The notes beneath the pieces are model-generated. The model made no database searches and was not told where the DNA came from. It worked only from the letters and a program-made list of their open reading frames with translations. The position numbers and the translations under genes were made by a program. From positions 620,001 through 684,000 of the forward strand of contig JAIQDT010000838.1 in the NCBI GenBank assembly GCA_021521415.1: a stretch of 64,000 bases of DNA. The letters run 5' to 3'. Shown in pieces: positions 48,498 to 59,748 of the stretch (positions are counted from its first letter, which is position 1; each line of letters begins with the position of its first letter). This stretch comes from Bidens hawaiensis. Taxonomy: Eukaryota > Streptophyta > Magnoliopsida > Asterales > Asteraceae.

Positions 48498-51400
48498 TGT
48501 AACGATTCCGACGAAACCAGGTATACCCTGACCGGTAGACGTTAGTTACGTCATATGTAATGGCGGGTACATGAGTTACCATGGTAATTATACGAGAATA
48601 CATGGTTCATTGTATTGATTGTATGTGAATATATAATTCACCGTATTGAATATGCGATCAAACGATCGATAGTTATTGAAACCCGAATGAATCGAGGGTT
48701 CAATTATAGACGAGATATATGATATTTAGTGACGTTACGAAGTATTAAAGCTTCGGGATAAGTGGATTAAAGCACAGAAAAAGGATTTCGATTTAATAGT
48801 ACGTCGGTACGTTAAACGAAACCTTTAATACCAAACCGAGCAAGAGACGATCGATCAAGCCGAAAAAGATGCGTAATAACTAATAATATGACGTTTTAAG
48901 TTAATAAATGTCATGGTTTAAGTTTTTAAATCGGTTTTATATAAATTTCATTTTTAGCCGAAAAACGACCGTTTTAGCCTCGTTTTAAGCCGAATTAAAC
49001 GTTTAACCGAGAAACGAACTGAACCAGATTATCCAAAACATTATCCGGATTGCGGATATCCAAATAAGTGGCCAAAAATGAACTTGTGGGACCCACCCCA
49101 TCCATCCATTAGTCCGATCGGACCACACCACCTCAAAACACATTCCATTTTCTTTTTTTACAAACACCATCCAACAAACCTTTAATTCTCTCAAGGTCTT
49201 GAATCAAAAACCGACAATTCTAGCAAGAAAAACCGAGGTAAGATCGAATTATATACGTTTTCATCTTCGTTTCTTGAGTTTGTTTGCAAGAAAATGAGGT
49301 TTCAAAGATGAAAACCGATTCTTGCATGATCAAGTGATGTATACGGGTTATACAAGGGATCTTGGTCCAAGAAATGAGTTAAACGAATCAAAAACGAATT
49401 TTTACGGTTAAATCTTTGTTTTTAGTATCATAACCGTAACCATGAAAGAAATGGCTTGATCGTGAGTGTGACTTGCTTGGTATTGTGGTATGTTGTTTGT
49501 AGGATCTGTGTTTAGTGGTAGATAAGGCGGAAAGACGAGTTTGTAGCTTGTAGTGGCGGAAAACGAAAGGTATATTCGGTTTATGTCGGTGTATGTGTTT
49601 TTGGACATATTGTTGGCCGTTTAGAGTTAGGTCATGAAATTTTACAGAGGTGTTAAACACATGAAAATATGAATTCTGTGAATTTTTGGTAATTTTTGGA
49701 TAAAGGATGAATAGTTGGTGAATTTAATGCTTGGTTTTGGCCAAAAATGGTGAAAAATAGTTAAATATCATGAAAAATTCTGGAAAATTGTAGATAAGCT
49801 TTTGATATCATTTATAAGTCACACACAAAATTTGAGATCCGTTGGAGAAGTCTAAGTAGGCTTTTCGGTTAAACGAGTTCTAGGGATTTCTAGCTCGGTT
49901 TTGGGAAAAAGGGGATGTAAAAGAAGATTTTGGTTCTGGAAAAAATTACAGGGGACTATGTGGATGGCAGGGGACATCCAGGAAAGATTTGGGATTTTTC
50001 TAAGATCGTTTGGTATTTACGACATATTTAGTGTTTAAATGGTGTTTAAAAATAGATAAATAAATTTTAAATATAAGAATTAATTCTGGAAATATTTTTA
50101 TAAAATTCCCCACTATTAAAAAGTGATTTGTGCAAAATTTCAAGATCCGAGAGTAAACGGATAATTAATCGTGCTGATTATCAAACTTTTAAAGTTAAAA
50201 CGCGTAAACCGATGAAGTTCGCTTAAGCGAGCTGACTGGTGTATAAAAACCTTAAAAATGGACTATTTTCATATAATTGAGTTAAACAAGTAAAAATGAA
50301 TCATCCGAAAATAAGTCGGATGATTTGGGTATTTTTAACCGATTTTAACGGTTTCCGGTACGCCAGAGACGGAAACGAGTTCCGCGGCCAATCGGGACGT
50401 CTAAACCGGGCTATAATTTCACATTTTAAATCAAATTATCAGACAACCACTATTTTCGGGTCGTGTGTGACCAAACTCATTTTTGAAACATAAAACGGAT
50501 ATTCGTGCTAGGCACGCAAAACGAGAAAACGACTAATAGAAATTGTGACCATGGAACTCTAAACGACATCACAATCTGAGTCCGGAAAAGTGTTTCTGGG
50601 TTAACCTTGCCCCCAGAACGGGTACAGTGCTGGGTTAACAGTGTCCCCAGATGTACCGGTTGATACTATTAAAGTTATATTAATATTGAGTGTATAGTAA
50701 TGATCGTAGGGATCATATTACAGATTGGACGGGTTAACTGATATTGATTGTTGTTACCTGCTTGCATGTGCTAAGGTGAGTTTCACGAGCCCCTTTTTAT
50801 TGAACTGTTTTAAATATTTTTTCCGGGGCGGAAAGCATGTTATTATCAAAGTGTTTAAGTACATGCCGATCGCATGGAAATGAATGTATTTATATAATGT
50901 TTATTGTACGGGAATCGTACGGAAATGTACTAAGATGGTAATTGTCTGAGTTGCTAACATTGTAAGGCCCCGCAACACGAGTGATTAGCTAAAAGCCGGT
51001 AGAGTGTGAATAGTACTATTGGTCTGACAAACCCAACTGGTCCGGCATGGATTTGCTGATGTTTCCCAGCCAGTTGCACATGTCTATGTTGGGTGTTATA
51101 TATATTTTTTTGCTATGTAATGTTAGACATAGCGGTTTGGGGCAGTTCCGTGGACGGGGGATATGTCACGGGTCCGTGGGCGGGGGATATGCCACGGGGA
51201 TTGTGTGTGATAGTCAGAGGTTTCACTTGTGGGCTCAGCATAATTACATCGATAATATTATATTTTGATAATGATTTATCATGGTTTACTCGAATTGTGA
51301 AACTCACCAACTATTCGTAGTTGACCCGTTTTCTCACATGCTTTTCAGGTACAACTAAGATAAAGTGATTGATTACGTGCTAAGTGCTTGATGTGTGTAA

Positions 51401-51613
51401 GGTTTGCGTGCTGGACGTTAGGATACATTATAACAGATAGAATTATGAACCGTATTGTATGATGTGTGTATCACCTAGACGGTAATGAAAGATGAGATAA
51501 TGTAATTTTGAAGTATATTAATGCATTCGGTTTTCTTTATAAACAATGTGGTTGATATCAGAGGTGTCTGTCGCATCCCGTTTACGTTTCCGCTGCGGTT
51601 ACGGGGTGTTACA
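48498..51613 (+). repeat. 3' LTR of the inner gypsy element
   Basis: Almost the same as 39822-42936 base for base. Preceded by the polypurine tract and followed by the TGATG duplication. Confidence 0.95.
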
Positions 51614-51618
51614 TGATG

Positions 51619-52319
51619 CCACATGTATTTATTTGTTATTCTTGACGTCAATGTTTCGTTTAATTATGTTGATATTTATGACTTTAACGTTCCATTCGTT
51701 ATTATTATTCTAGGTTACTCTAGAATCTCGTTTATTTTATTCGAACTTCAATCACATTGCTATTTCGTCTAAACTTCAACGATTTCATTTATTTGGACCT
51801 AATGCTTTTGTTTATCCTCAAGGATTTGTTTATATATTTTGTTAATTTTGATTTCTATAGTTCATCGTTCTTGATATCCAAGTTTTCACATAAGAACATA
51901 TTGTTTTTATTCATATATGTTTTAAAACCCACACAATGGGACGGATTATGTGGACCATCCGACGATAAAGGTAATTATGGGTCGACACGTAATTATCTAA
52001 GTCCTCGCATGAAAGACATAATAAGTACGGTTGTGTGCAATAACTCGAAACCTGGAATGATTTTGAAAGACGAGACAAATGTAGTATGATAAGGGCATGG
52101 TGGATACGCCGCTGGTACATCCTATATATAAGTGTCCTTGTCATATTTCAAGTTTGTGGCGTCTTTCGGGCCATTCAAAGATCGATGTTATTATTTTTAT
52201 TTAATCATGTATTTGTAAAATTGTTAAAACCTTTTAACAACTCCTTGTATTAGTTGTTTTCTTTTAAAATTTTATTTTTATTTTAATTTCGGGACGAAAT
52301 TTCAAAAAGTTGTGAATCC
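51619..52319 (+). other. Internal domain of the LARD-like element, right part
   Basis: Continues from 39821 after the inner insertion. No domain recognised. It ends with TTTCGGGACGAAATTTC then AAAAAGTTGTGAATCC, a position where a polypurine tract is expected but only a weak purine stretch is present. Confidence 0.6.
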
Positions 52320-52347
52320 TGTAACATTCGTTACTTTTCAAACCTGA

Positions 52348-52780
52348 AAACCCGACCCATTTCGAATTTTCGGTTTTTGGTGTTATATATATATATAACA
52401 CCAAAAACCAAAAATTCGAAATGGGTCGGGTTAACGTTCATGTGTTCAAAATAGGTCGGGTTAACCACGAACACAACGGTATGGCGAAATAGGTCGGTTT
52501 AACGATTACGAATACAAACCCAAATAAAAATAATGAATGACACGTAAAATACATGAAACGATTTTGAGATATAAAATACATATATATATAAATGACACGT
52601 ATAATACATGAAACGATTTTGAGATATAAAATACATATATATATATATATATATATATATGTATTTTATATCTCAAAATCGTTTCATGTATTTTACGTGT
52701 CATTCGTTATTTTTATTTGGGTTTGTATTCGTAATCGTTAAACCGACCTATTTCGCCATACCGTTATGTTCGTGGTTAAC
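52348..52780. repeat. Two consecutive palindromes (fold-back DNA) in the 3' LTR
   Basis: Palindrome one (about 52348-52434) has arms ACCCGACCCATTTCGAATTT and its complement around a short TA core. Palindrome two (about 52461-52780) has arms of roughly 130-170 bp reading from TTAACCACGAACACAACGG to its complement CATACCGTTATGTTCGTGG, around a (TA)n core. The left arm of the second also contains a direct duplication of about 50 bp (GAAACGATTTTGAGATATAA twice). Confidence 0.9.
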
Positions 52781-53702
52781 GTTCATCATTAATATAATAT
52801 ACACGGGGATTTACGTTTATCGTTCATTCGTTTCTTGTTCATGTTGTTCAAATAAAGAATCTACGAGATTTATAGTTTCTATTTAAACGAGTTGAAATAA
52901 TAAGTTAAATGTCCAAATTATAACTTCACGTTACGTTTATTAACGCATCTCAAAGTTCGGGACCTAATTCGTAAATTATATTTAAATTTTAAAACATTTC
53001 AAAGTTCAAGGTTCATTTGGTAAGTTTATTTTAATTTCTGATTTAATATACTTGGAAACTTGAGGGTCTAATGTGTAATTATATTTAAATTATATTATTA
53101 TATTATAACATAAAGATTCCAGCCTGTTACCCACCCCCCTGTCACGTTTTTCCGGCTGGCGACGTTCCGATGTGCCGTGATTTTCCGGCGACCAAATAAA
53201 CCCGTAAAACTCGCAAATTAATCAAATTAAATTCTTGTAACAACCGTAGACTTCGTTGACGAACGTAAATCTTCAATAATCATAAGTTATAACGACCTAT
53301 AAATCAACGATATAATCCCGTAACCTTCGCCAGAATTTTGGCCAAATCAATTAACATCCAATTAACGAGTTACGTTTCAATTCGTAGTATAAATAGGACC
53401 TACACTTGTATCTAAACTCACTCACAATCTCTAATTCCACTTGAAAACACTCAATAATTCCGTTTTGATCCGTCAAAGTTGTTTCCGGCGAGTTCGTTGT
53501 TCACCTTCAATCCATAACCAAACCAGGTAATAACTATTTGGTTTTTGATAGTTGATAGATGTTAAACAAAACCCCCAACTTAATTTAATCGAACTATGAA
53601 CAGATTTACAGATTAAGATCTAGGGTTTTTTTTATGATGAAGATGAACCTGTACTTGAACATATATAGTTTTTAGTTCTGGAATGTCAACAACTAATTCT
53701 TG

Positions 53703-53750
53703 CTAGTCTAATGGTTAACTCAGCTTCTTGTAACCCAGAGGACCCGGGTC
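53703..53750 (+). other. tRNA-like (Pol III box) stretch inside the LTR, SINE-head resemblance
   Basis: TAGTCTAATGGTT fits the A-box consensus TRGYNNANNNG. About 30 bp later GGGTCATTGC is a degraded B-box, and CTTGTAA between them resembles an anticodon loop. The same stretch is in the 5' LTR near 34222-34270 with two changes, so it was part of the element before insertion. Too degraded for a tRNA gene. Confidence 0.35.
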
Positions 53751-55121
53751 ATTGCATTTCTTTTTGTTATTTTATTTTTCATTAAACCTCTTCTATTTAA
53801 ATAAAAATAAATTATTTAGAAATCATAATAATCAAATAAAATTGTATTTTTTTAATCTAAATAAATTTTTATAGATTATAACTTTTTATTTTGCATCAAA
53901 AACTTAGCTTTCACTCGTTAAATCGTTAAAATTTGTTTATATTTCCGTCACGACGCGTTAGCTTTAACTTGTCAACTTTAATTTGTTCGTTCGCTAACTT
54001 TAAGTCGTTAAACCTTAATTTATTTGTTGAAATTCGTTAAACTTATATTTCGTCAAACATAACCCGTTAACTTTAAAATCATTAGCTTATCATTCGTTAA
54101 CCATAATTCGTTTGCTAGTTAATCTCAAAATCGTTAACTTAAACAAAACTAGTTACCCTTTACTTCAATAACTTAGTTATAATATTAAAATAATCTTAGA
54201 TCATTAAAATTCCTTTAAAACTTTAAATATAATATTATAATATAAGAAGCCATAAAATGCTAATAAAATATAATAAAATGATGTTTAACACCTAAAAGCC
54301 AAATATATATAACCTTTTAATCCCGTTAGTTTGTCCTTAAATATTTGTATCTATTTTATTTATAGTTTGAGGAGTTCAATCGTTTCGGATTCTTTCAGTT
54401 TCTTCGGTTTCGTTAAATGCGCTTCGCTTTATATTTCAAGTTGATCTTCATTTTCGAGGTGAGTTTCTCACAACCCCTTGTTAAACGTTTTCATATTTTG
54501 GGGTAGCATATGTATCTTACAAAACTTCAATTATTTACGATATTGCTTACAAACTACAATTCATATCATGGACTTGTGTGCTTACTTGCTTATTTGTTAT
54601 ATACGTGGATTTCAAGTGGTTGCCTCATTAAGTATGATTATACGCCCCCCTTTGCACTCAGGTCCATTTGTATCGAGTGGAAAAGGGACCTCATATCCGA
54701 GTACGTTGGTAGCCCCAACTGGAAAGGACCTTCGTATGGTTTTTACACTCAGGTTCATTGCATCGAATGTAAAGAACCCTTATGTGCTCATTTCACAAGT
54801 TTCATGGAATTGTATGATTATATCAAACTGTGGGATTCTCACCAGCTATGTTTATAGCTGACTTTATTTTATACATATGTTACAGGTGTAAAGATACGAG
54901 GATGAAAGTTAGAAGACACATAGCATGCCTATAGGATATTCAAAGAACAACTTATTATTTGTTTATTTATTTGTTACAACTTGTATTATTTGATAAACTT
55001 GTGTTACATGAAGATTTAAATGAAATAATGTTATTATGGTCACCTAATAGTGTCACGTGTGTTTGAGCAATCTGTACGTCACACTCAGGCGTTTCCGCTT
55101 TAGCCGGGGTGTTACATAGAG

Positions 55122-56340
55122 CTATTAATGAGATTTGTTTATGGCTCATTGGTCTTCACTTTAGTGAAGCAACATTCCCAACATTAGGGGGAGATATAAA
55201 GCAGTTGGAAAATGAAATTAGTTTGAATTACCATTGATCCTCAAATTAAATTATACGAACTAAAAGTTCAAAGAATAATTCATGTATAAAGATTAACGAA
55301 TCAATTACCAGACGATTCACTGACCAAAACAAAGTGTCTAGCTAAAACACATATAACAACTTCTTATGCTCCAATTAATATAAACGTCTTGGAAGGACAA
55401 CCATACATTGATAATGACTAGTGAGTCTAAGGCACGTCTGAAGTGTGGTAGACTAGTCGATTCCAAGAATAAGGATTTCTCGAAAATTGGAGCAAGTAAT
55501 AAAGATGGTCAAGTCGAGGTATAGTAAAAAGGTCTCTTAAGAGATAATAGACATGATGGTTCTTGAAGAACCTTAGGTACCTGAAAACAAAGAGCTCTCA
55601 ATAAATATATATTATCATGTCTATGAGATGTATGGAATCGAAATAAAATCAACGTCGTTATACTTTTGTATACAATATAGCGTTTAAAATTATGGAATGA
55701 TGAGGATCAAGATTAAGATCTGCTTACGAATAAAAGCATATTAACGATTGGCCAAAGTGGAAAGGCGCAAATATGGAAGAGTTGAATGCTCTAATATAAC
55801 GGAAAGTTTTTTGGAACTGTAGTCCATACAAAAAGGGTCTTCTATGTGAATTATGAATTAAGTTATATATGGAAAAATTGTAGGCTCAAGGATTTTTGTA
55901 AAGACCCAAGATTGATTTTGAGGAGACACATTCTCCAATGGTGGAAGCAATGTCTTTCTGATACCTAAATAGTCTGGTAATACGAAAAGAGAATTGATAT
56001 GCGTCTAACAAACATTGTGATTCAGTTGATACTGAAAGTTTAAATGAAAGTCTATTAAGGATTTGAATTATCAAATCATGTAAATTATGTTCTCGAGAAC
56101 ACTGTGACTCATGTTGTATACATATTCATATTTGAATACGTTATGATTATTTTATATGTTGGAACTCTTGAAGAGTTCCTAATCACGCGAATGTTTAAAA
56201 GATTAATTGAAACATCTTAAGGATGTGATTATTGTGCACCAATAAGCATACATAGAAGAAATTGTACCTAATGGCTATCATATCTTAATAAACAAAGAAT
56301 GGTACAATATGGGTTTTGATATATAATATATAAATTGATG
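55122..56340 (+). pseudogene. Copia integrase C-terminal region and RT start, decayed
   Basis: Resumes the copia reading after the gypsy-type insertion. Motifs are TLGGDIKQLENEIS (about 55178), KLYELKVQRIIHV and LTNQLPDDSLTK (about 55250-55330), then GIDFEETHSPMVEA (about 55910-55950), the start of the RT domain. Many stops. Confidence 0.75.
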
Positions 56341-57785
56341 TGTTGATGTGCTAAAAGTAGTTATATAAAAAAATACGCTAATCTAGACACTAAGTAATAA
56401 ATTCTAGACTCTTAAACTTAACTAAACTACTAACCGGCAAGTGACCCGGTCGACTCTAGTACAACTAAGTAAGTCCGGATATCGAACCCACGAGACTCTT
56501 TTAATTACGTTAACTAGCTAAATTAGACTTAACTACAAACACGACTATTTATTTATTATTATTTTGAGGGGTTTTACTAATAAACTAATTTAAATTAATC
56601 ACTAAGACTTAAAGACGAGTTAAACCTAAACTTAATTCAAATGATGACAAACAACCACCTAGGCTAGAATCCCTAATGCATCAATTATCAAATAGTAGGA
56701 AAATGCTAAGTTATGGAATCGGGATCTTAAAATAGTCACTTAAAGAAAACCCGAACAGGACCCCTGACCCTTCTCAAGAAAACACCTATGGATCTCTATT
56801 AAGTTCTTAAAAACACCAGTTTAATTAACTCGCTTACGGTTGCTAATAATTTTATGACAAGTACCTCTATAAGAAATCCTACCTTACAGCGCGGAAATCA
56901 AAGGTAGTTTAAAGTATTCACTCGACTAGATAAACAAGGCTGAAAAATCAACCCAGACGGACTCCTTACGAAGAACTAAATCTAGCAATCTTAAACAACC
57001 AAGACTTATCATATAATCTATCACCTTACAGATTTAGATTAGCGGCACACTTAAGTCTATTTGATTTATTAATATTGTTCCTATGGCTTTATTGCAAATC
57101 AACTAAAACTAGTCAAAAATACATAGTAGATGACCTAATAGAATCCTATCATATGACAGACAATCACCAAGGAAACTGTGAAACAATAAAACTCGTCAAA
57201 CAATCCTAAGCACACATATGCATCGAATAAATAACAATAAACCTTTTACTTAATCATAAACCATAACAAAAATAAAATCCAAACTAAAATCCAACGTCAA
57301 CAAAAGTTCATCATAAACCTAGGTGATCTAGGGGTTTAGCCAACAACCATACTCAAGAACAAAACAAACAAATAAGGTTCAAATAATAAATTCATGACGA
57401 AAACAATAAATTCAAACCAAATAATAATAATGTTTGGATGAGTAGGTGTTGAACCCAAAAGCTCTCTGCTCAAACCAACTGCTTTCTTCCTCTGTCTTTT
57501 TTTGCGTAGGTTTCTTTTCTCTGTTGTAGTCGGCTCTAAAGAATTCCCCTCCAATTCTACTCTCTGACTGGCGCCTCTTTTATAATTTATATGCTCAGCA
57601 CCCAAAAAAAACCTTTTTCGACTCCAAACTTTTTTGGACTTTAAATTTCCTTTTGAAAACCATAAAATGGTCGGCCCACTGCATCTATATAGAATTTATT
57701 AATTTTAAGCCCAAATAAAATTAATTCAGTTGACACTAATATAAATAAATACAATAAAATTGTTTGACGTTGCAAGACCCTGTAC
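56341..57785. repeat. Unclassified 1.4-kb insertion in the copia element
   Basis: Separates the RT start from the rest of RT/RNase H. It differs in style: richer in C and A, with ACTAACCGGCAAGTGACCCG and GATATCGAACCCACGAGAC near 56430-56495, a block type I recognise as recurrent in plant genomes but cannot assign to a class. No ORF with a domain, and I could not fix its ends or a target duplication. Confidence 0.5.
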
Positions 57786-58830
57786 CCAACACTCATTCAT
57801 CTTTCTTTTCTTGACCATAGTACATTATTTGCTTAATAATAATGTTATTATATATAATTCAAGTTTAATAACATGGTGGATAAGAATAATAATAATAGTA
57901 ATCAACTAATTACTCGGTGCTCTCAAGTTTAGTAAAAACACCTTATATTAGCTTTTTTTCTTTTAAAACTTTTAAACTTTTAATATGAATCATGAATGAG
58001 TATAATTTATAAAAAACAATCTTAGATATACTCAAAAGTGTAGAAAATATTTATTTAATAATATATATAATTCAGACCATATCATGTGTCAAATGAGCAA
58101 GTTCATATAGCGAAACTCATGAGGAGTGAATGCACATTAATAATTGGTTAAGATAGAAAGAATTTTGTGATGGATTGAAAACGCCTAAGCATCGGCATGA
58201 AAGTATCAATAAATGTTCTACAAGGTTAAGAAATTGCATATGGACTAAATAGTCAGATTCAGCGTGGTACATGCAATCAGGAAATATTTTGATAAGGAGG
58301 GAGATAAGGTGGATGTCATTAGCCATGCTTTTATCAAAATTTTACTCTTAAAAGTTCATATAATCACAGTTTACAGTGATGATGTACAAATCATCGAGAG
58401 AAACTGCAGAACTTTTAGAAGAATAATTTTTGAAATACCTTGACATGATGTGATTATTGTTTGACCTGCAGTTCGAGTATATGTGTAATTATATGTTTAT
58501 TAATCCATGAAAGTACATCTAAAAGATGTTGACACATTTTACCAAAGAAAAGATTCATTCTTTGAGTACGTTAATGGATGTCCAACAATACACTCTAATA
58601 TCATTTCCTACCCGAATATGAACTATTATTAGTTCGAAAACACCACAATTAAATGCATAAGTGCATTATATCGTATTGTTAGCTATATTTGATTATTATT
58701 TTCTTTATTTATATTTATCGACATGTGTCTAGCTAGGAGACATCAAAATGGGTTAAAACATATATTTCAGGTATGAAAGATATGCGTTTATATTTTACTA
58801 ACCCATCAAAACAAGTTTTGTTAGTCTTGT
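57786..58830 (+). pseudogene. Copia RT/RNase H remnant
   Basis: About 57800-58060 is AT-rich and illegible. From about 58270 the translation shows REIFDKEGDK-like text (here RKYFDKEGDKVDVISHAFIK). Then come ITVYSDDVQII (catalytic YVDD of copia RT, first Asp position intact, Val to Ser) and a QSTYIKR-like stretch near 58500. ARRHQNGLKHIF near 58740-58770 is the conserved block before RNase H. Multiple stops. Confidence 0.7.
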
Positions 58831-59158
58831 CATGCAGAGAAACACAACTGGGTATCAATACAATAGTATATGGTTACGAGATGACAAAACCAAAGTTTTC
58901 ACGCGAAGACCATGCAATATTGTTCAACTTAACAATTTGCATGTAAAGGGACGAAGACACAAATGATTGTGTACAAACGTTTTGAAGCTTTCGCAGAAGA
59001 TCGATATTTATCATTCTAACGGATATATAAATCAGGGGGAGACAATACGCGCTGCACTCTTTTTCCCCTAACTATGGTTTTGTTCCACTGGGTTTTCCTA
59101 GCAAGGTTTTTAATGAGACAGCATATCGAAACGTATTAAGTTGATCACCAAGGGAGAG
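58831..59158 (+). other. Copia 3' end: decayed RNase H and polypurine tract
   Basis: No legible domain. It ends TCACCAAGGGAGAG immediately before the LTR, a good polypurine tract. Confidence 0.55.
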
Positions 59159-59350
59159 TGTTATAAATATATTAAATATTATGATTATCAACACTTAGAT
59201 TAGCTTCCTCCGCAAGTTTCCTCCTCATATAAATACTTCATTGTATCTTATTGTAACATACACACATGATTATGAAATATCTCTCTTTCTCCATACATAT
59301 GTATCATGTATGTTTCTCATATCCTTTTGCTATTAGGTTTGTTCTTAACA
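59159..59350 (+). repeat. 3' LTR of the outer copia element, 192 bp, with TATA box
   Basis: TGTTATAAATATATT to GTTCTTAACA, flanked right by ATAAT. It contains CATATAAATAC (about 59227-59237), a good TATA box, about 110 bp before the LTR end and 510 bp before the kinase ATG. The partner LTR lacks this box. The LTR therefore could drive rightward transcription into the kinase gene. Confidence 0.88.
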
Positions 59351-59355
59351 ATAAT

Positions 59356-59748
59356 AATAATATCATAAAAATCAAGTTTTTCCGATCTTTGACCCGTTGA
59401 CTTTGCCGGATCTTCCCATAATTCGTTTCAATTTTTTAGTTTTTAACAAATCTTTCGATCCGGATTTCCGTATTTGAATCCCAATTTCACATCCACTGTG
59501 TGTAATTCTCAATTTGCAATTAGGGATCTTGAATCGGTTTTCCCCCAATTAGGGTTCAAGATAATAATACAATTGGCTTCAATTTTACGTTTTTAACAAA
59601 TCTTTCGATCTGGGTATCCTTATTTTCATCTCAATTTCAAAACCATCGTCTGTAATTTTTCAATTTGCTATTAAAGATCTTAAATTGCTTTGGTTTTTAG
59701 GAAACTAGGGTTTTGATAATAATGCAACTGGGAATTAATTGAACAGTT
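59356..59748 (+). promoter_or_regulatory. 5' leader of the kinase gene
   Basis: Starts directly after the copia target duplication. It contains TTTGACCCGTTGACTTTG (59394-59411), two close W-box cores (TTGAC), then AGGGTT-rich leader text and the tandem duplication 59427-59732. W-boxes are WRKY-factor sites in defence genes. If the promoter at 28050 was the original one, these would lie downstream of the start site. Confidence 0.55.
59427..59732. repeat. Tandem duplication in the kinase leader (151 and 155 bp)
   Basis: Copy 1, 59427-59577, and copy 2, 59578-59732, share TTTTTAACAAATCTTTCGAT, the block around TGTAATT..TCAATTTGC, and the end AGGGTT..GATAATAAT. About 80% identical by eye, so it is an old duplication. 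Confidence 0.88.

Larger units (their letters stand above)
39822..51613 (+). mobile_element. Inner Ty3-gypsy chromovirus with near-identical LTRs and decayed genes
   Basis: LTRs 39822-42936 (3115 bp) and 48498-51613 (3116 bp). Primer-binding site TGGTATCAGAGCC at 42942-42954, polypurine tract AACGGGGGGAGAA ending at 48497, and perfect duplications TGATG (39817-39821 and 51614-51618). By eye the LTRs differ at about 17-18 positions, roughly 99.4% identity. Inside, protease, RT, RNase H, integrase and chromodomain remnants are in gypsy order but broken by many stops and shifts. Confidence 0.95.
52320..55116 (+). repeat. 3' LTR of the LARD-like element, 2797 bp
   Basis: Aligns with 33037-36544 minus the hAT insertion. 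It differs by many point changes and by a nested palindrome at 52348-52780. Confidence 0.92.

Noticed and set aside
57336..57605. 89-codon basic ORF on the minus strand
   Set aside because: Lies in the unclassified repeat block. Lys/Arg-rich text arises from CTTTCTTCCTCT-type composition. No family.
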